Of a stretch of DNA of 64,000 nucleotides, positions 39,279 to 51,200 are shown piece after piece. The position numbers and the translations under genes were made by a program. Below the pieces are notes generated by a model. It made no database searches. It was given only the letters and a program-made list of their open reading frames with translations, and was not told the origin of the DNA. The stretch comes from Diphasiastrum complanatum (taxonomy: Eukaryota > Streptophyta > Lycopodiopsida > Lycopodiales > Lycopodiaceae): contig CM055102.1 of assembly GCA_029204225.1 (NCBI GenBank), positions 34,402,585 through 34,466,584 on the forward strand. Reading direction: 5' to 3'. The stretch's first letter is position 1; each line of letters starts with the position of its first letter.

Positions 39279-42200
39279 TGGGGAAAATGCCAAAACAGAA
39301 CGGTTCGAACCGTTAAAAAAAGAAAAAAAACGGGTTCGAACCGTTTTTTCTTTGAAAAAAAGTTTAAGTTTTTTTTTTCCGGTTTGAACCCAAAAAAACG
39401 GTTCGAACCAGCGGTTCGAACCGTGGTTCGACACAACTATGCCGTACAATCAATTCCTCTTCAAAAAACGTGAATTTGCGAAGAGAAACGTGAAACACCC
39501 GCCAAGCTTTTGCACAAAATTTTAGCTCCAAAAAGTCCAAGAATCAGGACCCCAACACGAAGATCCGCTTCAAACTCTTGGCCTCCTCTTGAGCACCCCC
39601 CAACGGCAAAAACACTTAGCTTTGGCTCTGATACCACTATAATGTCCTTAACTCAAGGATTCGATAGCTAAGCAAACCGCAACAAAGCAACACAAGGTAA
39701 TCAGATGGTGGACAAACCAACCCAACCAAACCTAGATCAAATGGATCTAGCCCCCAAAGCTATGGATCAATCACTCACAAGGGAAAGAGGAATCACACCA
39801 ACAGCATGTAGCTACTAATCATCAAATCAAGCATACACTAGTGAAAGCCGAATGGGTATGCTTATGCCCTCCAAGGCCCATGCACCACTAGTAGTGCATT
39901 GTGACACCTCACTAGGCACATCTGCAGCCTAACTGGGGCATGTCATCCAGTTCCTCTATGACTCACTGATAGACCCATAAAAATCAACCATCTTGAGTTT
40001 AGGTCTCCAACCATTAATTATGACCATATACACATGAGGGCCCCAAACCCCTCACATTCATAATTAAATTATAGGTCGAGGTAGTCCTACTGACCTCCTA
40101 ACGGGATAATAATCCAAGATCAAGTGGGCATGACAACAACCAACCTCAGTCTATTTCTTGGTCAAAACATACTACAATCGCTCTCAAAGGGTGATAGTAT
40201 AAAGTCCTCAATCCAAGGATCCTATTGTACGCATGCCAAAACAAGCAACCACAAAGGGTACGGATGGTGGACAAACCAACCCAACCAATCCTAGATCAAA
40301 CGGATCTAGCCCCCAAGCTATGGATCAATCTTCACAAGGGATAGAGGAGTCACACAAGCAACATACGGCTACTAGCCTCACAATCAAGCATACACTAGTG
40401 AGAGCCCAATGGGTATACTTATACCCTACAAGGCCCATGTATCACTGGTAGTGCACTGTGACACCTCACTAGACACCTTTGCAGCCTATCTGGGCCACAT
40501 CATCCAGTTCCTCAATGACTCACTGATAGACGACCCATACAAATCACCATCATGAGTCTAGGCCTACACATAAGGGCCCCAAACCCCTTATAATCATAAA
40601 TAACTTACGGGTTGTTGATCCACTTATCTCTGGCGTGGACACGCTACCCTAGACCAGTCGTGGGCATGACAGGAAGGGTGATGACCAACGAGAGTAGAGA
40701 TAAGCTATTGGTGGCAAAATAAAAGTCAAAGCTACTCCTAAAGGATGTATGTGTTGTATAAAAAGATAACCAAGAAGAATATTGACCAAAATTGCCTCAA
40801 ATGATTTGAAGAGAAGTAGATCACCACCAACAACTGGATGGAAGCCTAAGTTCCTTGCTTAGTTGGCCGATACAAATTGTGATCCATCTGAATGTCCCTT
40901 TGACGTTAATATTTCGAATCTCCAAATGCAATTGATGTCTAATAACCTAAAGCAGGAAAATTCACTTGAAGGTGAAACCTTTAGGAAACTTAGGCAAGAG
41001 TTTAACGATGTTTTTCCTGAACAGCTTCCTGAGGGTCTTCCCCCCTCTAGGGGTGTTGACCATGGTATTAAACTGATTCCTGGTAGTTCTCCTATATCAT
41101 TGTATCCATATAGGATGAGTACTACTGCAGAGGATGAGGTTTATAGGCAACTGCAAAATTACCTTAAGATGGGCCATGTAAGGCCTAGTAAATCTCCCTG
41201 GGGAGCACCTGTGCTCCTGGTTGATAAAAAAAACGGAGGTACTCGTCCTTGTGTGGACTTTAAAAAGCTAAGTAAGTTAACGATTAAAAATCGTTATCCT
41301 TTGCCGCGAATGGATGAACTGGTTGATCGATTGCATGGTGCAAGGTACTTCACCAAAATTGATTTGAATCAGATACGCATAAAGACGAAGGATGTTGAAA
41401 AAACCGGGTTTAGAACTAGGTACGGCCATTATGAGTTTCTAGTTCTACTATTTGGCTTGGCAAATGCTCTAGCAACTTTCCAGCAGATGATGAACAATCT
41501 TATTTGTCCATATTTGGGAAAGTTCGTGATAGTGTACTTAGATAATATTCTCATCTATAGTAAGACCTTGGAGGAGCATGAGGAGCATCTCAGGACTGTC
41601 TTAAACTTACTTAGACAGGAGAAGCTTTTTGCCAAGGAGTCCAAAGCCAAAGAGGTTGTTATTCCTTGGTCACGTTATTTCGGACCATGGGTTGGAAATT
41701 GACCCAAATAAAGTCCGACAGGTGCGTGAATGGCCTATCCCTAAAACCATCCGTGAGGTTAAGTCCTTTTTGGGCTTTACGGGATTTTTTCATAGATTTA
41801 TCTTGTGCTATGCATTAATTGCATTGGCCTTGACAAATGTCCTCAAAGGGGCTAAGAGAGTTAGTCGGCACAGTAAGTTTAGTCCTCCGGTTACTTGGAC
41901 TGAAGAGTTGAATCAGAGTTTTGAGAACCTCAAATATTGTGTAACTATAGCACCTATTTTACACATAGTGGATCCTAACAAGCCGTATGTGCTTGAGACG
42001 GATGCCATTGACTATGCTATAGGTGCAGTCCTATATCAGAATGGTAGACCAGTTGCTTTTGAAGCAAGAAGTTAGATCCTACTCAAAGGCGGTATTCCAC
42101 CTATGACAAGGAGCTTTTTGCTATGATTCATGCCCTAAAAGTTTGGAGACATTATTTGTATGCATCCCAGTTTACCATAGTTACTGACTATCAAGCGTTG

Positions 42201-45200
42201 AAGTATATTAACGATGTGGTCGACCTTAGGGGTTGTAAGGCCAGATGGCAGAGATGCTCCAAGAATTTCATTATGACATTGAACACCGGAAGGGTACTCC
42301 TAATAGTGTCACGGATGCCTTCAGCCGGATTGGAGAGGTTAATCAGTTAAGCTTTTCTGATATCCAATCTGAGTTGTATCTGTCCTTAAGAGATTTGTGT
42401 AAGACCGATAGGTACTTCGATCGTATTTGGCTAGACGTCCTGGCAGGTTCTTCTAGATCTAGTGATGAGCTTGGGATGCAGGATTCCAAGCTTTCTCCTC
42501 AGGACAAGATACTAAGAGACTATTCCATGAGGATGGGGTTACTTTTCCGGAAGGGAAAGGTTTGTGTGCCAGAAAATGATGACATTAGGGCCCAAATCCT
42601 GCATGGATGTCATCATACCAACCAAGCAAATTGTCAAAGCTTCTAAAATTGCTCAGCTTTTCATGGAAAAGTTGTTCAGGTTGTTTGGTTTGCCAAATGA
42701 CATTGTTAGTGATCGAGATCCAAAGTTCACTGGCAGATTCTGACAAGCAGTCTTTGAGAAATTAGAGACCACATTAAGTATGGGGTCATCAAATCATCCT
42801 AAATCGGGGGGACGAACCAGTCTATGGAAGATATGCTTCGGGCATATGTTTCCAGAAAACGGTCGATTGGGAAAGGTACCTTCCAATGATTGAGTTTGCG
42901 TATAACAGCGCAAAGCACTCATCGACGAGTTTTAGACCATTTTCTCTGATGTATGGTTTCCAGCCTAGGGCTCCCATTTCTGTGGGCCTTAAAGGCCTAA
43001 AGGTTAAAGCAGCAATAGATTTCCTACATGATATGCAAGAAATGTTGCTTGTGGCTCGCGATAACGTAAAAACACCTCAGGATAGAGCCCAGTTTTACGC
43101 CAATCAAAAGCGACAACCTAGGATCTATGAGGAGGGGGCTTGGGTATATCTTAGACTCCCAAAAGACTCTAAGGTATTAAAGACTGGAAAATGTCCTAAG
43201 TTATCACCTTGTTATGCAGGGCCATTCCGTATAGTAAGGAAACTCCATCGGAATGCCTATCAGCTAGAGCTGCCTCGGGGTGTTAAGGTTCATCCAGTTT
43301 TTCACATTAGTCGTTTAAAGGAACGACTTGGTGGAAAGGATGACTTGATACTTCAGGAGCACTTAGTTCGGCTTGAGGACCTGACATCACGGAACCACAG
43401 GCCATTGTTGATGTACGTCAACGTGGGCTTAAAAACCGGCAGGTAACTGAGTACTTGGTTCGTTGGAAAGGAAGTTCCGAGGATGATGATACTTGGGAAA
43501 AGGAACATGACCTTAGACTGAGGTTCCCTGATTTTCTTCCTTAGATAAGGAATATTTTAAGGAAGAAGGAATGTTAGGGACCCCACTCCCTTGGGTCCCT
43601 GTTGAAGAGTAATGCCTATTTTACCCCTTTGGCTAAGCACTAGTTAAGTTGTAAGTTGTACATAACTCATGGGGCATGTTTTAATTAAATGCATGAGACC
43701 CCCCTTTTGTAAGTTGAGTAAATTAGTGCAAGTGGCCCACTTGGCCAAGTAGCTCACTCCTATGGTTGACACCTAGACTTTCCATGCATGTGAAGGAGGT
43801 GCTTGCCTCACAAGGGATTTGGAGGACCCACGCCCTCCTCTCTCTCTCTCTAGCAATTCATTTCTTCTTCTGACTTTTGAGTTGCTGAAGTGCTTATGCA
43901 ATTCTTCTTGTATGTGATGTTTTCCAAAGCTATGTTTCTCAAGCTTTCATAGTTGATCTGGTATTGAAGTTAAGATACTCCATAGCTGGGTCTTGCAAAT
44001 CATCATGGTATCAGAGCAGGTTGTAAAGCCTGTGAGTCTATGAGTGAGAGAAACTTCAGTGCTTAGATTCTTGAGAAGATTCTCATCTTCTACAAGCACC
44101 TCAATCTTGAAAAAGGGAGCTTTTGATCTACAGGTGTCAGATCAGGTTGAGTCTTGCACTGTTGGAGAGCTATTGGCAAGGGGAGTAGGATGATCCAAAA
44201 ACTTTCTAAATCTGGCTAAGTTTTGGGGAGTCTTTCTGGAGGAGCTTACACAGAAGTAGGGCGCCTTCTGGTTTCTGTTCCAGTGGAGCCTAGTGCTTGT
44301 GCTAGTGAGGCCATACCAAGTGGCAAAGACAAAAGCAGGAGCTGAAGGGTTGCCTTAAAGTGGCTACATACCCTAGTTTGGGGTCAAACTCTTGTTGCTG
44401 GAAGTTGTTTCTTTTCTGATCTTTTTCAGGTTGAGCTTCTGTTTGAGCACAGATTATAGCATGGCTAGTCTTGGGGAGGGTTTGTTGGGTGAATCCAGCA
44501 AACTAGATGGCACAAACTACAGAGTGTGGAAGTTCAAGATGGCTAATATCTTGATGGACAAGAATTGCTGGGAGGTGATGGCAGGTACGGAGCCTGTACC
44601 AACATCTGATCCTGAATTGAAGGACTACATGAACAGGAGACAGAAAGCTCATAGGATAATCAATCTTTCTGTCAAGGACAATATTATTCCTCACATTTGC
44701 AATGCAAGGGATGCAGCGAATGCTTGGACTATTCTGAAGTCTATGTTTGAAACAGTGGATTCAGCCAAGCTGGTGTATTTGCAAAACAGGTTACATACTC
44801 TCAAGATGGAAGCAGGTACAACAATTGGTGATTATATCACAAGGGTCAAAGACCTAATGGATCAGCTTGCTTCAGTTGGAGGAAAAGTAAGTGACAAGAG
44901 TATTGTCCCCATAGTCTTGAACAGCTTGTCATTCAACTATCAAGACTATGTGATGTCCCTTTCTGCTAGGGAGAAACTCCCAACTTTTGGGGAGTTATGT
45001 GGTCTTCTTTTACAGGAGGAGATGAGAAGGAAGAATCTTTCTAAAAGGGAAGATAATCCAGAGCTTGCATTTGCTTCTAAGAAGAAGCAAAACTTTCAGA
45101 AGAAAGGCAAAGCCAAAAAGAAGAACTCAAAGCAAAGCATGGAGCAGCAAGTGTCCAAGTTACAGGTTGGAGAGGAGTCAAGCACAAATTCCTCATCTAC

Positions 45201-48200
45201 ACCCAAGAGGAAGGGCAACTGCAACTATTGTGGCAAGTATGGGCATTTTGCTTTTGAATGCAGGAAGAAGAAAAGTGATCAGAAGAAGGGAAAGAACCAA
45301 CAGGGTCACTTTGTAGACAAAGTTGCAGAGGAGGAGCAATCAAGTGGGCTTGAACTATTCACCGCAGCCCTATCATCTGAATCCACATTTGGTGGATGGT
45401 ACATTGATTCTGGAGTATGGTGAGGGGTAAAGGCACAGTTCAGAAGAAGGGAAAGAACCAACAGGGTCACTTTGTAGACAAAGTTGCAGAGGAGGAGCAA
45501 TCAAGTGGGCTTGAACTATTCACCGCAGCCCTATCATCTGAATCCACATTTGGTGGATGGTACATTGATTCTGGAGTATGGTGAGGGGTAAAGGCACAGT
45601 TCCAGTACAACTGTCATCAGGTGAGGTGAAGGAAATTGAAAGTGTGTTGCATGTACCAGGGTTGGCTAAGAACTTGCTATTTGTTGGTGCCATTACCAAA
45701 CAGAATATGGTGGTAGAGTTTGATGATTCTACATGTTTGGTAAAAGACAAAGATCAAAGCTTCAAGGTGGTAGCCAAGGGAATGCAAGAAGGAGGTCTTT
45801 ACAAGCTTTACACAACCATTCCTAGCCAAGAGGCCTTGTCAGCAAGGGATACTAATCAGGACAAGCTTTGGCACGAGAGATATGGTCATTTGAGATATAA
45901 AAGTTTGCAAGTTTTGAACAAGCACAACATGGTAGTAGATCTTCCTAGCATTAAGTCTTCTTCAAATACATGTGAGGCTTGTGCACTAGGGAAGCAACAG
46001 AGGAAAAAGTTTCCAAAGGAGAAAGCTACCAGGGCCAAGGGCATTCTTGAGCTTGTGCATTCAGATTTATGCGGTCCCATGCAGGTCAAATCAGCAGGGG
46101 GGGCATACTATCTCATGACCTTCGTAGATGATTTCTCACGGAAGGTATGGGTCTATTTTCTGAAGCTGAAGTCTGAAGCGTTCAAATACTTCAAACAGTG
46201 AAAAGCTATGGTGGAAAACCACACAGGGAAGAGGTTAAAGACTCTCAGGTCAGATAAGGGTGGTGAGTATATTTCTGATGAGTTCAAAGATCTTTGCAAA
46301 GCATGTGGGATAAAGAGACAGTTTACTGCTCCACATACACCACAGCAGAACGGCGTGGCTGAGCGGAAAAACAGGTCTATAGTTGAGTGTACGAGGAGCA
46401 TGCTCAAGGCAAATGGGTTGCCAAATTCTTTTTGGGTGGAAGCGGTAGCAACTGCTGTTTTTCTATTGAATAGAAGTCCAACCAAAGCAGTTGAAGGAAT
46501 CACGCCAGAAGAAGCATATAGTGGCAACAAGCCCAAAGTGGGCAGCCTACGAGTATTTGGGTGTACAGCATATGCACATATACCAAAGGACTTGAGGAAG
46601 AAACTTGATGCAAAATCCGTGAAGTGTGTCTTCCTTGGGTATAGTGAAGGTGAGAAACCCTATGTGCTATATGATCTCGAAAACAGGAAGAAGATCCTAA
46701 GTCGAGATGTCATCTTTGATGAAGAGCATTCACCCAAGATACAAGAGCAGGAGAAGGAAGGAACTACTGAGTTCATACCCTTGATTGATTCTACGGATGA
46801 GGATCCTAGTCAAGAGTCCTGTGAGCCTCAAGCGCAAGAGCAACAACAAGAAATCGAACCTACTAGTTCGAGACCTCTTTTTGGCCAAGTACCAGAAGCC
46901 GAAGTTGGGGACAAATGAAAGACTAAGACAGTACCATGGGATACGTGGTCACCATCCACATCACCTACTGCTAGGAAGAAGCTACCTAGGTGGTATTGGG
47001 AAACAATCAAAGAAGGTCAAATGATGGAAGAAGGAGAGAACAGTGAACAGGGTGTCAGAAGATCTCTTAGGTCTCATGAGAGACAAGAGACTAACTTTGC
47101 TCTTATGTCCACTATTCTGAATGCAAATGAGCCACAGTTCTTTCACGAAGCCGTGAAGGAAAAGGTATGGCAACATGCCATGCAGGAGGAGTACGACTCC
47201 ATTGTCAAGAATGACACATGGGAGCTCACTACATTGCCAGAAGGGAAGCAACCAATAGGTTGCAAGTCGGTCTATAAGACCAAGTTTCATGCCAATGGAA
47301 CAGTGGACAAGTACAAGGCAAGGTTGGTGGCGAAAGGCAATGCTCAGCAGGAGGGGCTAGACTATGATGAGACATTTGCACCTGTTGCTAAGATGACATC
47401 TATCAGGACCGTTTTGGCAATAGCCTCATATTTTGATTGGGATGTCCATCAAATGGATGTCAAGAGTGCCTTTCTTAATGGGCACCTACAGGAGGAGGTT
47501 TACATGGAACAACCGCAGGGGTTTGAAATAACAGGCAAGGAGAATCTGGTTTGCAGGCTTAGGAAAGCCTTGTATGGGCTCAAACAGGCGCCAAGGGCTT
47601 GGTATAGCCGAATTGACGAGTACTTTGCAAGGCAAGGGTTTGAGAAGAGTAAGTCTGATTGCAATTTTTATGTCTTCAGGGAAGGAGAAGACTTTGTGGT
47701 TGTTGTGCTCTATGTGGATGATCTACTCGTCACGGGAAGCAATAAGAAGCTTATTGCTTGTGTTAAGAAGAATCTTTCTAGTGAGTTTGAGATGAAAGAT
47801 TTAGGTTTGCTACACTATTGCCTAGGAGTTGAGTTTGGAAAGGGAAGCGTTGTCTTTTTATCTCACAGGCAAAGTGTGCACAGAAATTATTGAAGAGGTT
47901 TTACATGCAAGAAAGCAAACCAATCAGCACACCCATGGATGCAAGCAACAAGCCATCAAAAGATGATGGTCCAGCATTTGCAGATGAGACGCTCTATCGT
48001 CAGTTAGTGGGCGGCCTGATTTACCTTACTACCACCAGGCCCGATATTGCTTATGCGGTTGGGATCAAAAGTCAATTCATAAGCCTACCGAAGCACATTA
48101 GAAGGCAGCCAAGCGGATCCTACGATATGTGAGACACAGTAACTTATGGGATTGGATACACAGATGACGGGGACCTTCAGCTGGAGGGTTATTCAGAATT

Positions 48201-51200
48201 TGATTGGGCAGGTGATAGAGACGATCGGAGATCGAAGACAGGCTATTGTTTCAGCCTAGGTTCAAGGGCTATATCATGGTACAGCAAGAAGCAGCCTACT
48301 ATTGCTCTATCATCTACCGAAGCTGAGTACAGGGTGACTACGAGGTCCGCCTATAAAGCCATTTGGTTACGCCGTCTACTTGAGGACATGCAGATTGCTC
48401 AAGTAAGACCTACATTGTTACATTGTGATAACCAAAGTTGCATTCAGCTTGCGAGGAATTTAGTCTATCATGCACGAACGAAGCACATAGAGGTGGACCA
48501 GCATTTCATACGAGAGAAAGTGCACAGTGGGGAGGTCGAGCAAGTTTATTGTGACACCAACGACCAGATAGCTGATATTTTTACTAAACCACTTAGTAAC
48601 GATAAGTTTGAAAAGTTCAGAACTTTGTTGGGTGTCAATTTGAGTAAAATTGCCATTAAGGGGGGTTGTTGAAGAGAAATGCCTACTTTACCCCTTTGGC
48701 TAAGCACTAGTTAAGTTGTAAGTTGTACATAACTCATGGGGCATGTTTTAATTAAATGCATGAGACCCCCCTTTTGTAAGTTGAGTAAATTAGTGCAAGT
48801 GGCCCACTTGGCCAAGTAGCTCACTCCTATGGTTGACACCTAGACTTTCCATGCATGTAAAGGAGGTGCTTGCCTCACAAGGGATTTGGAGGACCCACGC
48901 CCTCCTCTCTCTCTCTCTAGCACTTCATTTCTTCTTCTGACTTTTGAGTTGGTGAGGTGCTTATGCAATTCTCCTTGTATGTGATGTTTTCCATAGCTAT
49001 GTTTCTCAAGCTTTCATAGTTGATCTGGTATTGAAGTTAAGATACTCCATAGCTGGGTCTTGCAAATCATTAGTCCCAACCCCCTGTTAGAATTAATGGT
49101 TAATTAATTAATTGTAGAGGCAAGCCTGCGAGCTAGAAGGCCTATTTTTATTTTTAGTATAAGTCAAAGTCTAAGTTTGGTTAGGTACCTACGTACCAAT
49201 TTTGCTAGAATAGTATAGAATACTATTTTATAATATGCTAACATAGATTGCTATTTCTGAGACTTAGTAATTAGCATAATTGCTTTTACCAAACGGTATT
49301 GTAGGCAAATAGCTTTTGCCTTAGAGTAAGTCCGATCTCTATAAGAGCTGATGGGTGCCCTCCTTTATTAATCAACTCAATTCAGATCATGTTAGATCAT
49401 TGCTCTTGTGATTCATCTTCTTCCTCTTGTGTTTGGTGTTTTGTGAGTACTAATAAGATTAGTCTACTCCTCGTTTCGGAATCACTCAGATTCTACCATG
49501 GTATCAGAGCAGGGTTCCTAAAATCGGGATCTACGAAAGAAGATTTGGTGCAGGTCACAACTGGAGCAGGTTTTATATGAGGACGGCAGTACCTCCTGAG
49601 GGCGGCAGAATTGTTGCATGTGGCTTCTGAGGACAAGCAGATCTGTTGCAGGTGGCTTCTGAGGGTGGCAGTACCTGAACAGGTAGCTTCTGAGGGCAGC
49701 TGTATCTGAACAGGTGGTTTCCAGGACAGCAGTATCTGAGCAGATAATATCCTGGACAGGCAATACCTGAGTAGATAATATCCTGGACAGACAGTATTTG
49801 AGGCAGCAGTACCTGAAGCAGCAGCAACCAGGACAGGTGTTCCTAAGGGTGGCAACAGCTGGGGAAGGCAATATTTGAAGAAGCAGAGACCGGAACAGAT
49901 CTGATTCAGGGGAGGTTCTATCTGGACAGGCAGTGATCAGATTTCTACATGCAGGCAGAACTGAGGAAGGCAGTATCTGGGACAAACAGAAACCAGATAG
50001 ACAAGATCTGGACATGTATTATCTGACTAAAAAATTGTTGCATGCAAGATCTGGACAGGTAATATCCAGGGAAGGCAAAAATTGGACAGGTATTATCTAA
50101 GAAATATCCTTACAAAATTGTTGCATGCAAGATCTGGACAGGTGATATCCAGGGAAGGCAACAATTGGGCAGGTATTATCTGAGTGAGATATTCTCAAAT
50201 ACTGTTGCATGCAGGTATATTCTTAGTGGAAAGCCCATCATCTGTAAACAGAAACGGAAATCTATTGTGGAAAACTGAAGAATATACTTGTGGACAGGGA
50301 TTATTGGGAAATTGTCACGGGACAAGAGGTGATGGCTCAAAATCTCAATGATCAAGATAGAAGGATAATTGAGAAACGGGTGCAACGTGCAGGAATGCAG
50401 TCGGGCATAAGGATGCATGGGATATTCTTATGAATACATATGAAACGGTGAGTAAGTCTCGAGCATTGTTCTTGAATAATAAACTTCATACCTAGAAAAT
50501 GGAATCAAAAGAATCCCTTACGGATTTTATCACCAGGGTGAAGGATCTAAGAGATCAGTTGTCTTCTATAGGGAAAATTGTACTCTTGTACAAATTGTTT
50601 TGAATAGCTTACCATTTCAATATCAAAACTTTGTTATGACACTGAGTTTGAGAAAACGCCGACTTTCGACGAGATGAATGGTTTGCTACTTCCAGAAGAG
50701 TTACGAAGACAAAACTTGATGTCTAGGCAAGATTTCAAGGAGCTGGGTTTCTTCACCACAAATCAAGGCAAGAAGAAAGGAGGCAAAAAGGATCAGAAGC
50801 AGGAAGGCAAGGACAATACGGAAAAAGGAGACAGTTCCAAATCCAATCCAAAAAGAAATGGTAATTGTAACTTTTGTGGTAAATATGGTCATTTTGTGTT
50901 TGAGTGCAAGAGAAAGAAGGCAATCCAGGACAAGAAGAAGCAGTCAAGCAACTTCATTGAAGACGAAGACAAAAGTGAGGTTGTGGGATGCTATGAGTTA
51001 TTCTCAGCTTCAACGTCAGAGATCTCTGAAGACTGTTGGTACATTGATTCTGGAGCAACGCAACATATGACACCACATCGTGAGTGGTTTACACAGTTTG
51101 AGGACAGTGGTGTAAATGCACATGTCAAGCTTGGAGACAATTCTTCTTACGACATCAAAGGTCGAGGTACAGTGAGAGTACATTTACCTTCAGGGGATAT

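Larger units (their letters stand above)
43600..49072 (+). mobile_element. copia element A, nearly full length, youngest in window
   Basis: 5.5 kb. LTRs 43600-44005 and 48666-49072 differ at about 9 of 406 sites by eye. Target duplication GTCCC at 43595-43599 and 49073-49077. Primer site TGGTATCAGAGCAGG at 44006, purine tract AAGGGGGG at about 48658-48664. Order gag, (deleted) protease, integrase, RT, RNase H, as in Ty1-copia. Disabled by a protease deletion, a 161-bp tandem duplication, a stop at 46201 and frameshifts near 46918, 47893 and 48130. It lies in intron 1, antisense to the kinase gene. Confidence 0.95.

Noticed and set aside
49573-50015. Cys-rich minus-strand frames resembling small secreted proteins
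   Set aside because: The apparent Cys/Leu repeats come from the leader's GGCAGTACCTGA-type repeats.
50176-50418. Open frames in the copia B leader and its complement
   Set aside because: Repeat-built non-coding leader; no gag features until about 50330.
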